A stretch of DNA of 64,000 nucleotides, taken from contig CALMYW010000518.1 in assembly GCA_937873665.1 (NCBI GenBank), forward strand, positions 62,001 to 126,000. The letters run 5' to 3'. The notes beneath the pieces were generated by a model that saw nothing but the letters and a program-made list of their open reading frames with translations, did not search any database and was not told where the DNA came from. Both the position numbers and the translations under genes were made by a program. Positions 1 to 8,225 of this stretch are shown piece by piece. The stretch's first letter is position 1; each line of letters begins with the position of its first letter. Origin of the DNA: an uncultured Sphingorhabdus sp. Its GTDB lineage: Bacteria > Pseudomonadota > Alphaproteobacteria > Sphingomonadales > Sphingomonadaceae.

Positions 1-2
1 AG

Positions 3-650
3 ATCCGATTGCGCGGGTCTGCAGGCCAGTCGCTCGGCGCATTCCTCTGCCAGGGCATCACGCTCGAAGTCTTTGGCGACGCCAATGACTATGTCGGCAA
101 GGGATTGTCTGGCGGCAAGATTGTCGTTCGGCCAACAGTCAGTTCAAACCTTGAAAGCCAGCGAAACTCGATCATCGGCAACACGGTTCTCTATGGGGCA
201 ACCTGCGGTAAATTATTTGCTGCCGGTCAGGCAGGCGAACGTTTTGCCGTGCGCAATTCGGGTGCGCAGGTTGTTGTCGAAGGCTGCGGCGCCAATGGCT
301 GCGAATATATGACCGGCGGCACCGCCATCATTCTTGGCGAGACCGGCAGCAATTTCGGCGCGGGTATGACAGGCGGCATGGCTTTCGTACTCGACCCAGA
401 AGGCAATTTCCCTACACGCGCCAACCCGGACAGCATCGTCTGGCAACGCCTCGACAGCGCCTATTGGGAGGCGGAACTCAAGGCGCTTATTGCTGAACAT
501 GCAGTTGCCACCGATAGCCAGTGGTCAAACTCGATCCTCGAAGATTGGGAACGGCGGCGCGGAGAGTTCTGGCAGGTTTGTCCAAAGGAGATGTTGTCCC
601 GACTCGCCCATCCTCTCTCGGATGCAATCGCAACAGTGGCCGCCGAATAG
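3..650 (+). CDS. gltB: Glutamate synthase large subunit, C-terminal part (partial)
   Basis: This is the carboxy-terminal end of the large (alpha) subunit of NADPH-dependent glutamate synthase, which makes two glutamates from glutamine and 2-oxoglutarate in the cytoplasm. About 215 residues are present; the rest lies upstream of the window and the frame is open to its edge. The visible part is the GXGXG beta-helix domain, with glycine-rich turns such as GDANDYVGKGLSGGKIVV, then GCGANGCEYMTGG and GAGMTGGMAFVLDP. This domain is structural and links the synthase and amidotransferase sites. The small subunit gltD is not downstream, so it is either upstream or elsewhere. Confidence 0.95.
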   Translation: MRLRGSAGQSLGAFLCQGITLEVFGDANDYVGKGLSGGKIVVRPTVSSNLESQRNSIIGNTVLYGATCGKLFAAGQAGERFAVRNSGAQVVVEGCGANGCEYMTGGTAIILGETGSNFGAGMTGGMAFVLDPEGNFPTRANPDSIVWQRLDSAYWEAELKALIAEHAVATDSQWSNSILEDWERRRGEFWQVCPKEMLSRLAHPLSDAIATVAAE

Positions 651-818
651 CCGTGATTGAGGTCTGAATTTTACAACCATTTACCTTGCTTGCAACTTAC
701 TGACAGCATTGTTCAGTGCGCCGTCAGCCGAGCGCTGATATAAGGCCCACGTTCAGGCCGTAATGGGGCTTGTGGTTTGCCGGGCTTAGATATGTCGGCA
801 TTTCTGGGGTGATGGGCC

Positions 819-1361
819 ATGCGCTCGATTGATTTGCGTGTTCCGGCGGTTGCCGGTTTTGCCGTTCTTCTGCTGGCCTTTGCGCCCGGTGCGAAAGCTG
901 CCGAGGCGCAGAATATCCAGTTCGTCGCTGGAACGGGGGAAGCATCGACCGCTGCGCCAATCGCTCTTGCGAAGAACACGGATGACAGCCGCGACGCCGA
1001 AGCCAAACTGAGCGAAATGGCGGAAGATCTGGCGGACCCGCGCGTCCAAAATGGCGTAGCTGCAATGGTCGAGCGCATGGGCGAAACCTTGCTCGACTTG
1101 CCTGTCGGCAAATTCGCCGCAGCTGTTGAAAATGCGCGTCCGGGGACGATCGAAAAACCCATCCGCGAAGACGCAACTGTCGCCGATCTGGCCGGCCGCG
1201 ATACGGAACGTCTTCCGCGCAAACTGGGCAAAGGCAGTCGCCAGATGATGACCATGCTCAGCGGATTTGCATCAGCCTTCGCAACCATGGTGCCAGAGTT
1301 CGAGGCAATGGGTCGCGACCTTGAACGCAGCATGAAAGATATCAAAGCTGCGCGCGACTGA
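819..1361 (+). CDS. Exported hypothetical protein (about 180 aa)
   Basis: I do not recognise a characterised family. The protein opens with a clear Sec signal peptide (MRSIDLRV, then a hydrophobic stretch ending at AKAAEA, residues about 1-29), so it is probably periplasmic. The remainder is rich in charged residues and alanine and is predicted mostly helical by eye (AEAKLSEMAEDLADPRVQNG, then a C-terminal METMxxxxER-like amphipathic region). It stands alone between gltB and the convergent putA. A GC-rich stem with a T-rich tail follows it at 1415-1447 and probably terminates its mRNA. No catalytic motif is visible. Confidence 0.7.
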   Translation: MRSIDLRVPAVAGFAVLLLAFAPGAKAAEAQNIQFVAGTGEASTAAPIALAKNTDDSRDAEAKLSEMAEDLADPRVQNGVAAMVERMGETLLDLPVGKFAAAVENARPGTIEKPIREDATVADLAGRDTERLPRKLGKGSRQMMTMLSGFASAFATMVPEFEAMGRDLERSMKDIKAARD

Positions 1362-1414
1362 GAGATTTCGCCAACAGGGACACCGTTAACGGGGGGCAAT
1401 TTCGTTAACGGGGG

Positions 1415-1447
1415 AGGGGCGGTGCCGGGTCGCGCATCGCCCCTTTT
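1415..1447 (+). terminator. Candidate rho-independent terminator after the 819-1361 gene
   Basis: AGGGGCG (1415-1421) can pair with CGCCCCT (1438-1444), with a 16-nt loop, and is followed by TTTCTTT. It lies in the convergent gap between the exported hypothetical gene and putA. The large loop weakens the call. Just upstream, the 12-mer CGTTAACGGGGG occurs twice (1384 and 1403). Confidence 0.45.
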
Positions 1448-1449
1448 CT

Positions 1450-4419
1450 TTAGCTGTCTTCTAGCGACAACAGCGAGGCGTTGCCGCCTGCACTGGTCGT
1501 GTCGATGCTTGTCGTTCGTTCAGCGCAGAAACGATGCAGATAATTGGGACCGCCCGCTTTGGGCCCGGTACCTGAAAGCCCTTCCCCGCCAAATGGCTGG
1601 CTTCCGACTACGGCTCCAATCATCGAACGGTTGATGTAGAGATTGCCAACGCGCGCAGTCGCTTCGACCGCTTCCGAAACGCGGGCGATGCGGCTGTGCA
1701 GCCCCATGGTCAGGCCAAAGCCCTTGGCGTTGACTGCGGCGATCGTCTCTTCCAGTCTGCCTGCAGGCCATGTTGCGACATGGACGATGGGGCCGAACCA
1801 TTCGGTGTTGAGGTCATCGAGGCTGTCGAGGCGAACTAGCGTAGGTGGCACATAAAGGCCGTCTGTGGGTACCGGTACTTCAAACACAATTCGGTCGGCC
1901 ACTTTCTGGCGATAGGCCATCAGCCGGTCATAGGCTGCTTTGTCGATCACCGGGCCGATATCATTTGCGGGGTTGGCGGGATCGCCAACCACCAGTTCGC
2001 GCATCGCACCGACGAGCATGTCGATCGTGTGCTCTGCAATCTCCTCCTGCAGCAACAACAGGCGCAATGCCGAGCAGCGCTGTCCGGCCGACTGGAAGCC
2101 GGAAATGACGACGTCGCGCACCACCTGTTCAGACAGCGCGGTCGAGTCGACAAACATGGCGTTGAGGCCGCCGGTTTCGGCGATTAGCGGAACCAGCGGT
2201 CGGGCATCGTCGGTAAGGAGGTTGCGGGCGATCGCCTTGGCAGTGGGAACCGAGCCGGTGAACACCGTGCCGACAATGCGGCGATCGCCCAGAAGGGCCT
2301 GACCTACCTCACCACCACCCGTGACGATTTGGATAGCGCCGGCGGGGACACCTGCCTTTCGGGCAAGGTCTATAGAATAGCGTGCAATATCAGGTGTTTG
2401 TGGTGCCGGCTTGGCCACAACGGTGTTGCCGGTGACGAGCGCGGCTGCTACCTGCCCCAGAAAGATCGCCAGCGGAAAGTTCCATGGCGCAATCGCCGCC
2501 CAAACACCGCGGCCTTCGTAGCGCAGCACATTGCGCTCGCCAGTAGGTCCGGGCAGCTCGACCGGCAGCATATCGTGCCGTGCGCGCGCCGCATAATAGC
2601 GACAGAAATCGACCGCCTCGCGCACTTCGGCGAGTGCATCGGGGATCGTTTTCTTCGCCTCCTGCACCGCAATGGCCATCAACGGCGCGCGATGCTGTTC
2701 GAGCAGGTCGGCGAGGCGTTCCAGACAGGCCGCGCGTTCTTCGACAGGCGTTGCCGACCAATCAGGATAGGCCGCCTCGGCAGCGGCAATCGCGGTTGCG
2801 ACATCCACGTCAATACCAGCGGGCATAGCAGGCATAGCCGCGACCTTGGCAGCGATGTCGGCAAGGACAGCCGCATCCTCAAGGTCCATACCCTCACTAT
2901 TCGCGCGTTCGGGCGCAAACAGTTCGGCCGGCAAGCGGATGGCCGGATGGCGCGTGCCGCCCACTTCCATCACCTTCTCGACCGGATCAGCCAGCAACTC
3001 TTCCTCGCTGACCTCCTCGTCCGCAAGCTGGTGGACGAAGCTGCTGTTGGCGCCATTTTCGAGCAGGCGGCGCACGAGATAGGCGAGCAAATCGCGATGC
3101 CCGCCAACCGGCGCATAGATGCGGCAATGATAGCCTTCGTCCTGCACCAGCCGCTCAAACAGCCCCTGCCCCATGCCGTGCAGCCTCTGGAATTCAAAAT
3201 CGCGCGTCTGCCCTGCCCATTCGAGGATCGTCGCAACGGTCAGCGCATTGTGCGTCGCAAAGGCCGGGCGGATATTGGCCGCGCGCAACATATCCTTCGC
3301 GCAGGCCAGATAAGAGACATCGGTTGAAGGCTTGCGCGTAAACAGCGGATAATCCGAAAGTCCGCGTTCCTGCGCCCATTTGATCTCGCTGTCCCAATAG
3401 GCACCCTTGACCAGACGAACCTGCATGATGCGCCCGGTATCCTTGCCCAGCGCATCCGCCCAAGCCAGAACCGGGCGGGCACGTTTCGAATAAGCCTGCA
3501 CCGCCATGCCCAGCCCATCCCAGCCCTTCAGCTGCGGGTCACGCGCAGCGGCCTCGATGATGTCGAGGCTCATCTCCAGCCGCGCCGCTTCTTCGGCATC
3601 GACGGTCAACTGCACTCCAGCCGTCGCTGCCTGTCGCGCCAGATCGACCAGCATCGCCGACAGTTCGGGAACATAAGTCGCTGCCTTCGCCGTTTCATAA
3701 CGCGGATGCAGCGCAGAAAGCTTCACCGAAACGCTATGCCCACGCGCGGGGTTAGCGCCGACAGCCGCAATGGCGCCTTGATAGGCCTCGAAATAGCGCT
3801 CGGCATCGGCACGGGTGCGGGCGGCTTCGCCGAGCATGTCAAAGCTGGCAGTGAAGCCGTTGTTCTCAGGCGTATCCATCCGCTTGATCGCTTCTTCAAT
3901 GGTGCGTCCCATGACGAACACCTGCCCCATCAGGCGCATAGCGGCACCCACCGCTTGCCGTACAAAGGGTTCGCCCGCGCGCGACACCAGCTTGCGCAGC
4001 ACGCCCCGGCCATCATCACCGACCATCGCCTTGCCCAGCACCAACCCCCAGGTTGCGCTATTGACCAACAGGCTCGCCGATTTGCCGCTATGCGCACGCC
4101 AGTTGGCGTCGCCCAGCTTGTCCGCGATCAGAAGGTCAGCCGTATCGGCATCAGGGACGCGCAGAAAGGCCTCGGCCAGCGACAGCAATGCCGTGCCCTC
4201 TTCGGTACCCAGCCGATACTCCTGAAGGAACTGATTGACCCAACCGTCGGTCTGCGCTGCGCGCAATTCGTCCAGCAGGCCGCGCGCTCGTGTGACGACA
4301 CCGTCACGTTCGGAGGGAGAGAGCTGCGCTGCTGCTACCAGCGGAGCGAGGGTTTCGGGTTCGGGTGCGCGAAACATCGGCCGGATGGCCGCACGCGCGG
4401 AATCGACTGGATTTGCCAT
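1450..4419 (-). CDS. putA: Bifunctional proline dehydrogenase / L-glutamate gamma-semialdehyde dehydrogenase
   Basis: PutA oxidises proline to P5C with FAD and then to glutamate with NAD. At 989 residues it is the short, monofunctional-regulation type (type A), with no N-terminal ribbon-helix-helix DNA-binding domain. The proline dehydrogenase barrel spans roughly residues 130-460 and ends with the substrate-binding helix RRLLENGANSSFV. The aldehyde dehydrogenase half starts near residue 530, with NFPLAIFLGQVAAALVTGNT, an ETGG motif and catalytic Cys in FQSAGQRCSALR. No separate regulator gene lies beside it. The start ATG directly abuts a perfect 11-bp inverted repeat (4422-4450), which may affect initiation. 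Confidence 0.97.
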   Translation of the reverse strand: MANPVDSARAAIRPMFRAPEPETLAPLVAAAQLSPSERDGVVTRARGLLDELRAAQTDGWVNQFLQEYRLGTEEGTALLSLAEAFLRVPDADTADLLIADKLGDANWRAHSGKSASLLVNSATWGLVLGKAMVGDDGRGVLRKLVSRAGEPFVRQAVGAAMRLMGQVFVMGRTIEEAIKRMDTPENNGFTASFDMLGEAARTRADAERYFEAYQGAIAAVGANPARGHSVSVKLSALHPRYETAKAATYVPELSAMLVDLARQAATAGVQLTVDAEEAARLEMSLDIIEAAARDPQLKGWDGLGMAVQAYSKRARPVLAWADALGKDTGRIMQVRLVKGAYWDSEIKWAQERGLSDYPLFTRKPSTDVSYLACAKDMLRAANIRPAFATHNALTVATILEWAGQTRDFEFQRLHGMGQGLFERLVQDEGYHCRIYAPVGGHRDLLAYLVRRLLENGANSSFVHQLADEEVSEEELLADPVEKVMEVGGTRHPAIRLPAELFAPERANSEGMDLEDAAVLADIAAKVAAMPAMPAGIDVDVATAIAAAEAAYPDWSATPVEERAACLERLADLLEQHRAPLMAIAVQEAKKTIPDALAEVREAVDFCRYYAARARHDMLPVELPGPTGERNVLRYEGRGVWAAIAPWNFPLAIFLGQVAAALVTGNTVVAKPAPQTPDIARYSIDLARKAGVPAGAIQIVTGGGEVGQALLGDRRIVGTVFTGSVPTAKAIARNLLTDDARPLVPLIAETGGLNAMFVDSTALSEQVVRDVVISGFQSAGQRCSALRLLLLQEEIAEHTIDMLVGAMRELVVGDPANPANDIGPVIDKAAYDRLMAYRQKVADRIVFEVPVPTDGLYVPPTLVRLDSLDDLNTEWFGPIVHVATWPAGRLEETIAAVNAKGFGLTMGLHSRIARVSEAVEATARVGNLYINRSMIGAVVGSQPFGGEGLSGTGPKAGGPNYLHRFCAERTTSIDTTSAGGNASLLSLEDS

Positions 4420-4421
4420 GC

Positions 4422-4450
4422 CGCCGCATAGCGCCAGTGGCTATGCGGCG
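4422..4450 (-). promoter_or_regulatory. Perfect 11-bp inverted repeat adjoining the putA start codon
   Basis: CGCCGCATAGC (4422-4432) and GCTATGCGGCG (4440-4450) are exact reverse complements separated by 7 nt. On the minus strand the hairpin ends two bases before the putA ATG (4419-4417), so it would occupy the ribosome-loading region, where no good Shine-Dalgarno site is seen. It is also just downstream of the glycine-zipper gene on the same strand and could be that gene's transcript end, but no T tract follows. Confidence 0.6.
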
Positions 4451-4471
4451 ACAAGTTTCAAATGTTACCAA

Positions 4472-4810
4472 TTAACGATAGCGGCGACGACAGTTGCTGT
4501 CCGACTTGTCAATTGCGCGACCCGCAAGGGCACCTACCGCTGCGCCGATGATGGCACCTTCGGTGCGATTGCCGCGGCGGGCGATTTCACGTCCGGCAAG
4601 GCCACCTGCCACGGCACCGATTACGGTTCCGCCCGTGCCCTTATCGCAGCGATAGCCGCGATCACGGCGATGGTAACGGTAATTGTCGCGATCCCGATAG
4701 CTGTAATAGCCATCATCGTCATAACGGCCTGCAAAGGCCGGGGTAGCCGAAAAACCGGTAACGAGGGTTGCGGCTGCGACCAGTGCGCCGAGCGACTTTT
4801 TCATGTTCAT
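4472..4810 (-). CDS. Glycine-zipper 2TM domain exported protein
   Basis: A small envelope protein. After a signal peptide (MNMKKSLGALVAAATLVTGFSATPAFA) comes a Tyr/Arg/Asp-rich low-complexity segment (YDDDGYYSYRDRDNYRYHRRDRGYR) and then glycine-zipper repeats (GTVIGAVAGGLAGREIA, then GAIIGAAVGALAGRAID) that form the Rick_17kDa/2TM-type membrane hairpin. The start at 4810 is chosen because AAGGAG (4823-4818) lies 7 nt upstream; a longer frame to 4828 would bury that site. Function is unknown; related proteins are outer-membrane-associated. It lies upstream of putA on the same strand. Confidence 0.8.
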   Translation of the reverse strand: MNMKKSLGALVAAATLVTGFSATPAFAGRYDDDGYYSYRDRDNYRYHRRDRGYRCDKGTGGTVIGAVAGGLAGREIARRGNRTEGAIIGAAVGALAGRAIDKSDSNCRRRYR

Positions 4811-4958
4811 CTTCTTTCTCCTTTGCACTGGCGGATCCTTGTCCCAAGTCCGCCTTGAATTTTGCCCTGTTGAGCATTGGCTAAGCGATTCGGCTTGAGC
4901 CTTTGCTGAATGTCGGCGTTATCTTTTGTTCATGTTTGAACTTGTTTTTATGAATGCT

Positions 4959-6002
4959 ATGAAGCCCGCCATGCGCAAGCGCCTACCCAGATTAGCCCTG
5001 CTTTTGCTGTTGATGCTTGCTGCTGTCGGTGGCCACCGGGTCTATTCACGCAATTACAGCCAGCAGATCGAACTGGTGCCATTGGAACTGGATGAGAGCG
5101 ATCCAGACCGCAAAAAAGTAGGCACACTCACTTTCCTGAACGCATGGGAATTGCGCAGCGATAACAGCGATTTCGGGGGTATTTCGGCTTTGGCGGTTAT
5201 CGACAACAACCGCTTTCTTGCGGTCAGTGACGCCGGTGCCTTGATAGGTTTCACGCTTGGCCAGTCAAACCGGATGGAAGACAGCTTTATCGCTGCCTTG
5301 CCAGGGGCGTATGGTGACGAAGCCGACTATCGCGACCGCGACAGCGAAGGCATGACCCGTGACCCGTCATCTGGCCGGATTTGGGTAAGTTATGAAGCAC
5401 GCCACGCCATCCGGCGGTTTTCTCCATCGCTTGGCCGGATTGACGGCACCAAAAGGCTGACCTTCACAGATGGGTGGAAGGCCAATGGCGGCGTCGAAGC
5501 GATTGCGCGGTTGCGCGACGGACGATTCGTGCTGTTTTCTGAAACGCACCATCGGGCCGATAGCAGCAACAGTGCTTTTCTATATTCAGGTGACCCTGTT
5601 GAAGCGGGCTCTCAAACAACACCCTTTGGCTATCGCGCGCCGGAAGGTTACCGACCGACTGATGCGACGTTGTTACCCGATGGCCGGTTGCTAATACTCA
5701 ACCGCCGCATCGGGCTGCCGCAAGGCTTTTCCGCCAAGCTGGCGTTACTCGATCCAGCCAAAATTGAATCCGACAAGGCAATCACCCCGCAAGTCATCGC
5801 CACCCTCGCATCCCCCCTGCTGGTCGATAATATGGAGGGTCTAGCTGTAACGGAGGAGAATGGCCGCATCATCGTCTGGATGATTTCCGATGACAATTTC
5901 ACCCCGCTTCAGCGCACCATATTGATGCAATTCGCGCTGGATTTGCCCAATAAAAAACCGGAGGCGGAAACCGCCCCCGGTTTTGAAACTCTAACGAAGT
6001 AA
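4959..6002 (+). CDS. Esterase-like activity of phytase family protein (exported)
   Basis: The protein carries an N-terminal signal or anchor (RKRLPRLALLLLLMLAAVGG) followed by a beta-propeller-like domain of the phytase-like family, with characteristic segments FGGISALAVIDNNRFLAVSDAGAL, RDSEGMTRDP, GRIWVSYEARHAIRRF and NMEGLAVTEENGR. The Asp/Glu-Gly motifs are those expected of a calcium-binding propeller; the substrate is unknown. Several ATGs are possible (4932, 4950, 4959, 4971); I chose 4959 for a compact signal peptide, with no strong SD to decide. Its last 16 codons also contain the terminator of the opposing rpmB gene. Confidence 0.8.
   Translation: MKPAMRKRLPRLALLLLLMLAAVGGHRVYSRNYSQQIELVPLELDESDPDRKKVGTLTFLNAWELRSDNSDFGGISALAVIDNNRFLAVSDAGALIGFTLGQSNRMEDSFIAALPGAYGDEADYRDRDSEGMTRDPSSGRIWVSYEARHAIRRFSPSLGRIDGTKRLTFTDGWKANGGVEAIARLRDGRFVLFSETHHRADSSNSAFLYSGDPVEAGSQTTPFGYRAPEGYRPTDATLLPDGRLLILNRRIGLPQGFSAKLALLDPAKIESDKAITPQVIATLASPLLVDNMEGLAVTEENGRIIVWMISDDNFTPLQRTILMQFALDLPNKKPEAETAPGFETLTK
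5954..5984 (-). terminator. rpmB rho-independent terminator inside the opposing coding sequence
   Basis: On the minus strand, AAAACCGG plus GGCGG pairs with CCGCC plus CCGGTTTT around a 3-nt loop with one mismatch, and the stem runs into six T residues (complement of 5952-5957). It begins about 24 nt past the rpmB stop. It lies wholly within the 3' coding end of the phytase-like gene. Confidence 0.85.
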
Positions 6003-6008
6003 GCGTGA

Positions 6009-6299
6009 TTAAGCGGCTGCAGCCTGCTTTTTCGAAACCGCCTTCTTCACCTTGCGGGCATTGGTGCTCAGTTTCTCGTCCGAAGTCTTGAGCAGCCAGT
6101 TGTCGAGGCCGCCTACATGTTCAACCGAACGCAGGCCCGAAGCCGAAACGCGGAACTTGAATGCCTGCTCCAGCGCATCCGAAAGCAGCGTAACATTCTG
6201 CAGGTTGGGCAGGAAGGTGCGCTTGGTCTTATTGTTAGCGTGGCTCACGTTGTTGCCTACCATGCGACCCTTACCGGTCAGTTCGCAAATGCGCGACAT
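6009..6299 (-). CDS. rpmB: 50S ribosomal protein L28
   Basis: A 96-residue L28: [20 protein letters not shown] at the N terminus, [14 protein letters not shown] and a lysine-rich end. This is longer than the roughly 78 residues of the E. coli protein, as usual in alphaproteobacteria, with a C-terminal extension ([12 protein letters not shown]). The start at 6299 is fixed by the family N terminus; the open frame runs further upstream but has no homologous content. A purine-rich stretch (AGGGA about 10 nt upstream) can act as SD. It is transcribed alone with its own terminator. Confidence 0.97.
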   Translation of the reverse strand: MSRICELTGKGRMVGNNVSHANNKTKRTFLPNLQNVTLLSDALEQAFKFRVSASGLRSVEHVGGLDNWLLKTSDEKLSTNARKVKKAVSKKQAAAA

Positions 6300-6357
6300 C
6301 TTCAAAATCCCTATAAATTTAGCAGTGACGGGAATCGCTGTTCCCGGAAAGTGGCTG

Positions 6358-6386
6358 CCCCTAACCTTGTGCCCACCAAAGGTCAA
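6358..6386 (-). promoter_or_regulatory. Possible sigma-70 type promoter for rpmB
   Basis: TTGACC (6386-6381) is followed by a 17-nt spacer and TAGGGG (6363-6358) on the minus strand. The -35 is good and the -10 poor, so this is tentative. A short GGGAA...TTCCC hairpin lies between it and the rpmB start. Confidence 0.35.
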
Positions 6387-6406
6387 GCCTTTGCGCGGCA
6401 TTTTGC

Positions 6407-7528
6407 TCAAACCAGCAGCAAATCCGCCAGTTTTTTGCGGTGCCAGGCGGCATCGCCAAATTGCGAAGCGTGGAATATCGCTGCCCGCCGGTGCAGACCG
6501 GCATCGCAATCATGGGTAAAGCCGAATCCGCCGTGAAACTGGATCGCCCGGTCTGCGGCAAAGCTATAGGCGCCGTCCGCCGCTGCCTTGGCCATACGCA
6601 CGGCGACTTCGCCCCTGCCCTGATCGGAAATGCTGTGCGCCGCGCTGTACAGATGCGTGCGCGCCTTTTCATAGCCGACATAGGCATCAACCATCGGATG
6701 TTTAAGGGCCTGATATTCGCCGATCAGCTTGCCGAATTGCTTGCGGGTGCGCAGATAGTCGAGTGTGTAGTCTATAACCGCCTGCGACCCGCCGCACATT
6801 TCGGCGGACTGGAGCAGGTTTGCGGCCAGTTCGATCTGGGCCAGCGCGGCGCTGGTGCGTGATCCATCGAGAACAGCATTTTCGGATACCGAAATTCCAT
6901 CGAGCGACAACGCAAAGCTGCGCTTGGTTTCATCGACGATGGTTTCGCGTCGCAGTGCCTCGGCCGGAATGGCAGATTTTTCGACCAGAACCAGCGCGGG
7001 CTTTCCATCAAGCTGCACCGATACGACGACCAGCGCGGCGCTATCGGCCCAGAGCACGAAATGCTTCGTACCAGAAAGCCGGATTGTGCCTCCGGCGCGG
7101 GTGGCCGATGCTGTGACATTTGCCAGATCCCAGTCGCCATGTGCTTCGCCAAGGGCCAGCGTTCCGATTTCGCCTGCGGCAAGCCGTGGCAACCATTCGC
7201 CCTGCTGCGCAGCCGTGGCACCAGCCAGCAATGCCTGTTGGGTTACAATCGTCGAGACAAAAGGCGATGCGAGCAGATTACGTCCCATCTGCTCCACCAC
7301 AGGAACGACTTCGGCGAGCGACAGGCTCACACCGCCCTGCGCCTCCGGAATGGCAATGGCCAGCCAGCCAAGTTCGACGATTTCCTTCCAGACATCGGCA
7401 TCGAAGCCGGTTTCACTTTCGAGAAGCGCGCGCACTTTGGCAATCGGAGACTTGTCCCGGCAAAATTCGCTCGCCACGTCGAGCAGTTGGATCTGCTCCT
7501 CGCTATAGCCGATGCCTGCAAATTCCAT
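6407..7528 (-). CDS. Acyl-CoA dehydrogenase family protein, probably non-catalytic subunit type
   Basis: A 373-residue flavoprotein-fold acyl-CoA dehydrogenase. The N-terminal helical domain has [16 protein letters not shown] and [13 protein letters not shown], the middle beta domain is recognisable, and the C-terminal helical domain has [18 protein letters not shown] and [11 protein letters not shown]. Where typical members carry the catalytic Glu (as in the YEGTSQ segment of MCAD), this sequence has FHASQFGD, with Gln at about residue 356. That pattern is known for the beta protomers of alpha2beta2 enzymes acting on sterol or branched acyl-CoAs. No partner dehydrogenase is adjacent. Start ATG at 7528, preceded by a purine-rich GGGAGGAG stretch. 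Confidence 0.88.
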   Translation of the reverse strand: MEFAGIGYSEEQIQLLDVASEFCRDKSPIAKVRALLESETGFDADVWKEIVELGWLAIAIPEAQGGVSLSLAEVVPVVEQMGRNLLASPFVSTIVTQQALLAGATAAQQGEWLPRLAAGEIGTLALGEAHGDWDLANVTASATRAGGTIRLSGTKHFVLWADSAALVVVSVQLDGKPALVLVEKSAIPAEALRRETIVDETKRSFALSLDGISVSENAVLDGSRTSAALAQIELAANLLQSAEMCGGSQAVIDYTLDYLRTRKQFGKLIGEYQALKHPMVDAYVGYEKARTHLYSAAHSISDQGRGEVAVRMAKAAADGAYSFAADRAIQFHGGFGFTHDCDAGLHRRAAIFHASQFGDAAWHRKKLADLLLV

Positions 7529-7596
7529 GATACGCTCCTCCCTTCGAAAGGAGTGTTTGGGTTAATCGCACGATTAAATCAAGGGCAATGCGCAAC

Positions 7597-8136
7597 TCAT
7601 CCAGGCTCTTTTTCCGGTGGTTGGCTACCTCCAGCGCCAAGCGCTCGCTGCATGTAAACCGAATCCAGCCAACGCCCGAATTTGCGGCCAACAGAACGCA
7701 TCCGGCCTACATGCTCAAAGCCAAGGCTGGCATGCAGCGCGACCGAAGCAGGCTCACCTCCGCCGATAACAGCCAGCATCTGCCGAAAGCCGGCTGCCTC
7801 GGCTGCATCAACCAGCGCGACCAGCAAAAGCTTGCCGACACCTTTGCCGACATTATCGGGATGGACGTAGATCGAATCTTCGCAGGCCAAGCCATAAGCA
7901 GGGCGATCCCGAAACTGCGTCGCATAAGCATAGCCGAGGATGACTTGGCCATCGGCGCAGATAAGGAAAGGCCAACCGCGCTTTGCGCATTCAGCTATTT
8001 TGGCAACGGTCGCCTCTATAGAGCGCGGTTCGGTATCGAAACTAGCAGTACCATTATGCACATGATGGGCATAAATCTCGGCAATCTGGGTCGAATCCTC
8101 TGAGCGTGCGTTTCTAATTATCGGTGGGTTGGTCAT
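7597..8136 (-). CDS. GNAT family N-acetyltransferase (phosphinothricin acetyltransferase-like)
   Basis: A roughly 179-residue acetyltransferase that transfers acetyl from acetyl-CoA to an amine. The N terminus IRNARSEDSTQIAEIYAHHV and TASFDTEPRS are typical of the bar/pat-like subgroup; the acetyl-CoA loop is seen as YVHPDNVGKGVGKLLLVAL, and ALHASLGFEHVGRM is the C-terminal beta-hairpin signature. The start at 8136 (MTNPPIIRNA) matches the family; the longer frame to 8187 adds an unrelated leader. The substrate cannot be told from sequence; methionine sulfone/sulfoximine-type substrates are common in this group. Confidence 0.88.
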   Translation of the reverse strand: MTNPPIIRNARSEDSTQIAEIYAHHVHNGTASFDTEPRSIEATVAKIAECAKRGWPFLICADGQVILGYAYATQFRDRPAYGLACEDSIYVHPDNVGKGVGKLLLVALVDAAEAAGFRQMLAVIGGGEPASVALHASLGFEHVGRMRSVGRKFGRWLDSVYMQRALGAGGSQPPEKEPG

Positions 8137-8225
8137 AAGCGCAGACTGCCCAATCATGAAGAGACGCGCAATCCGATTGAATCGCATCGACTTCGCACCT
8201 AGTCCTCAAACCAACAGGGGAGAAG

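Noticed and set aside
2329..3327. 332-codon plus-strand open frame
   Set aside because: Antisense to putA; no start signal or motif.
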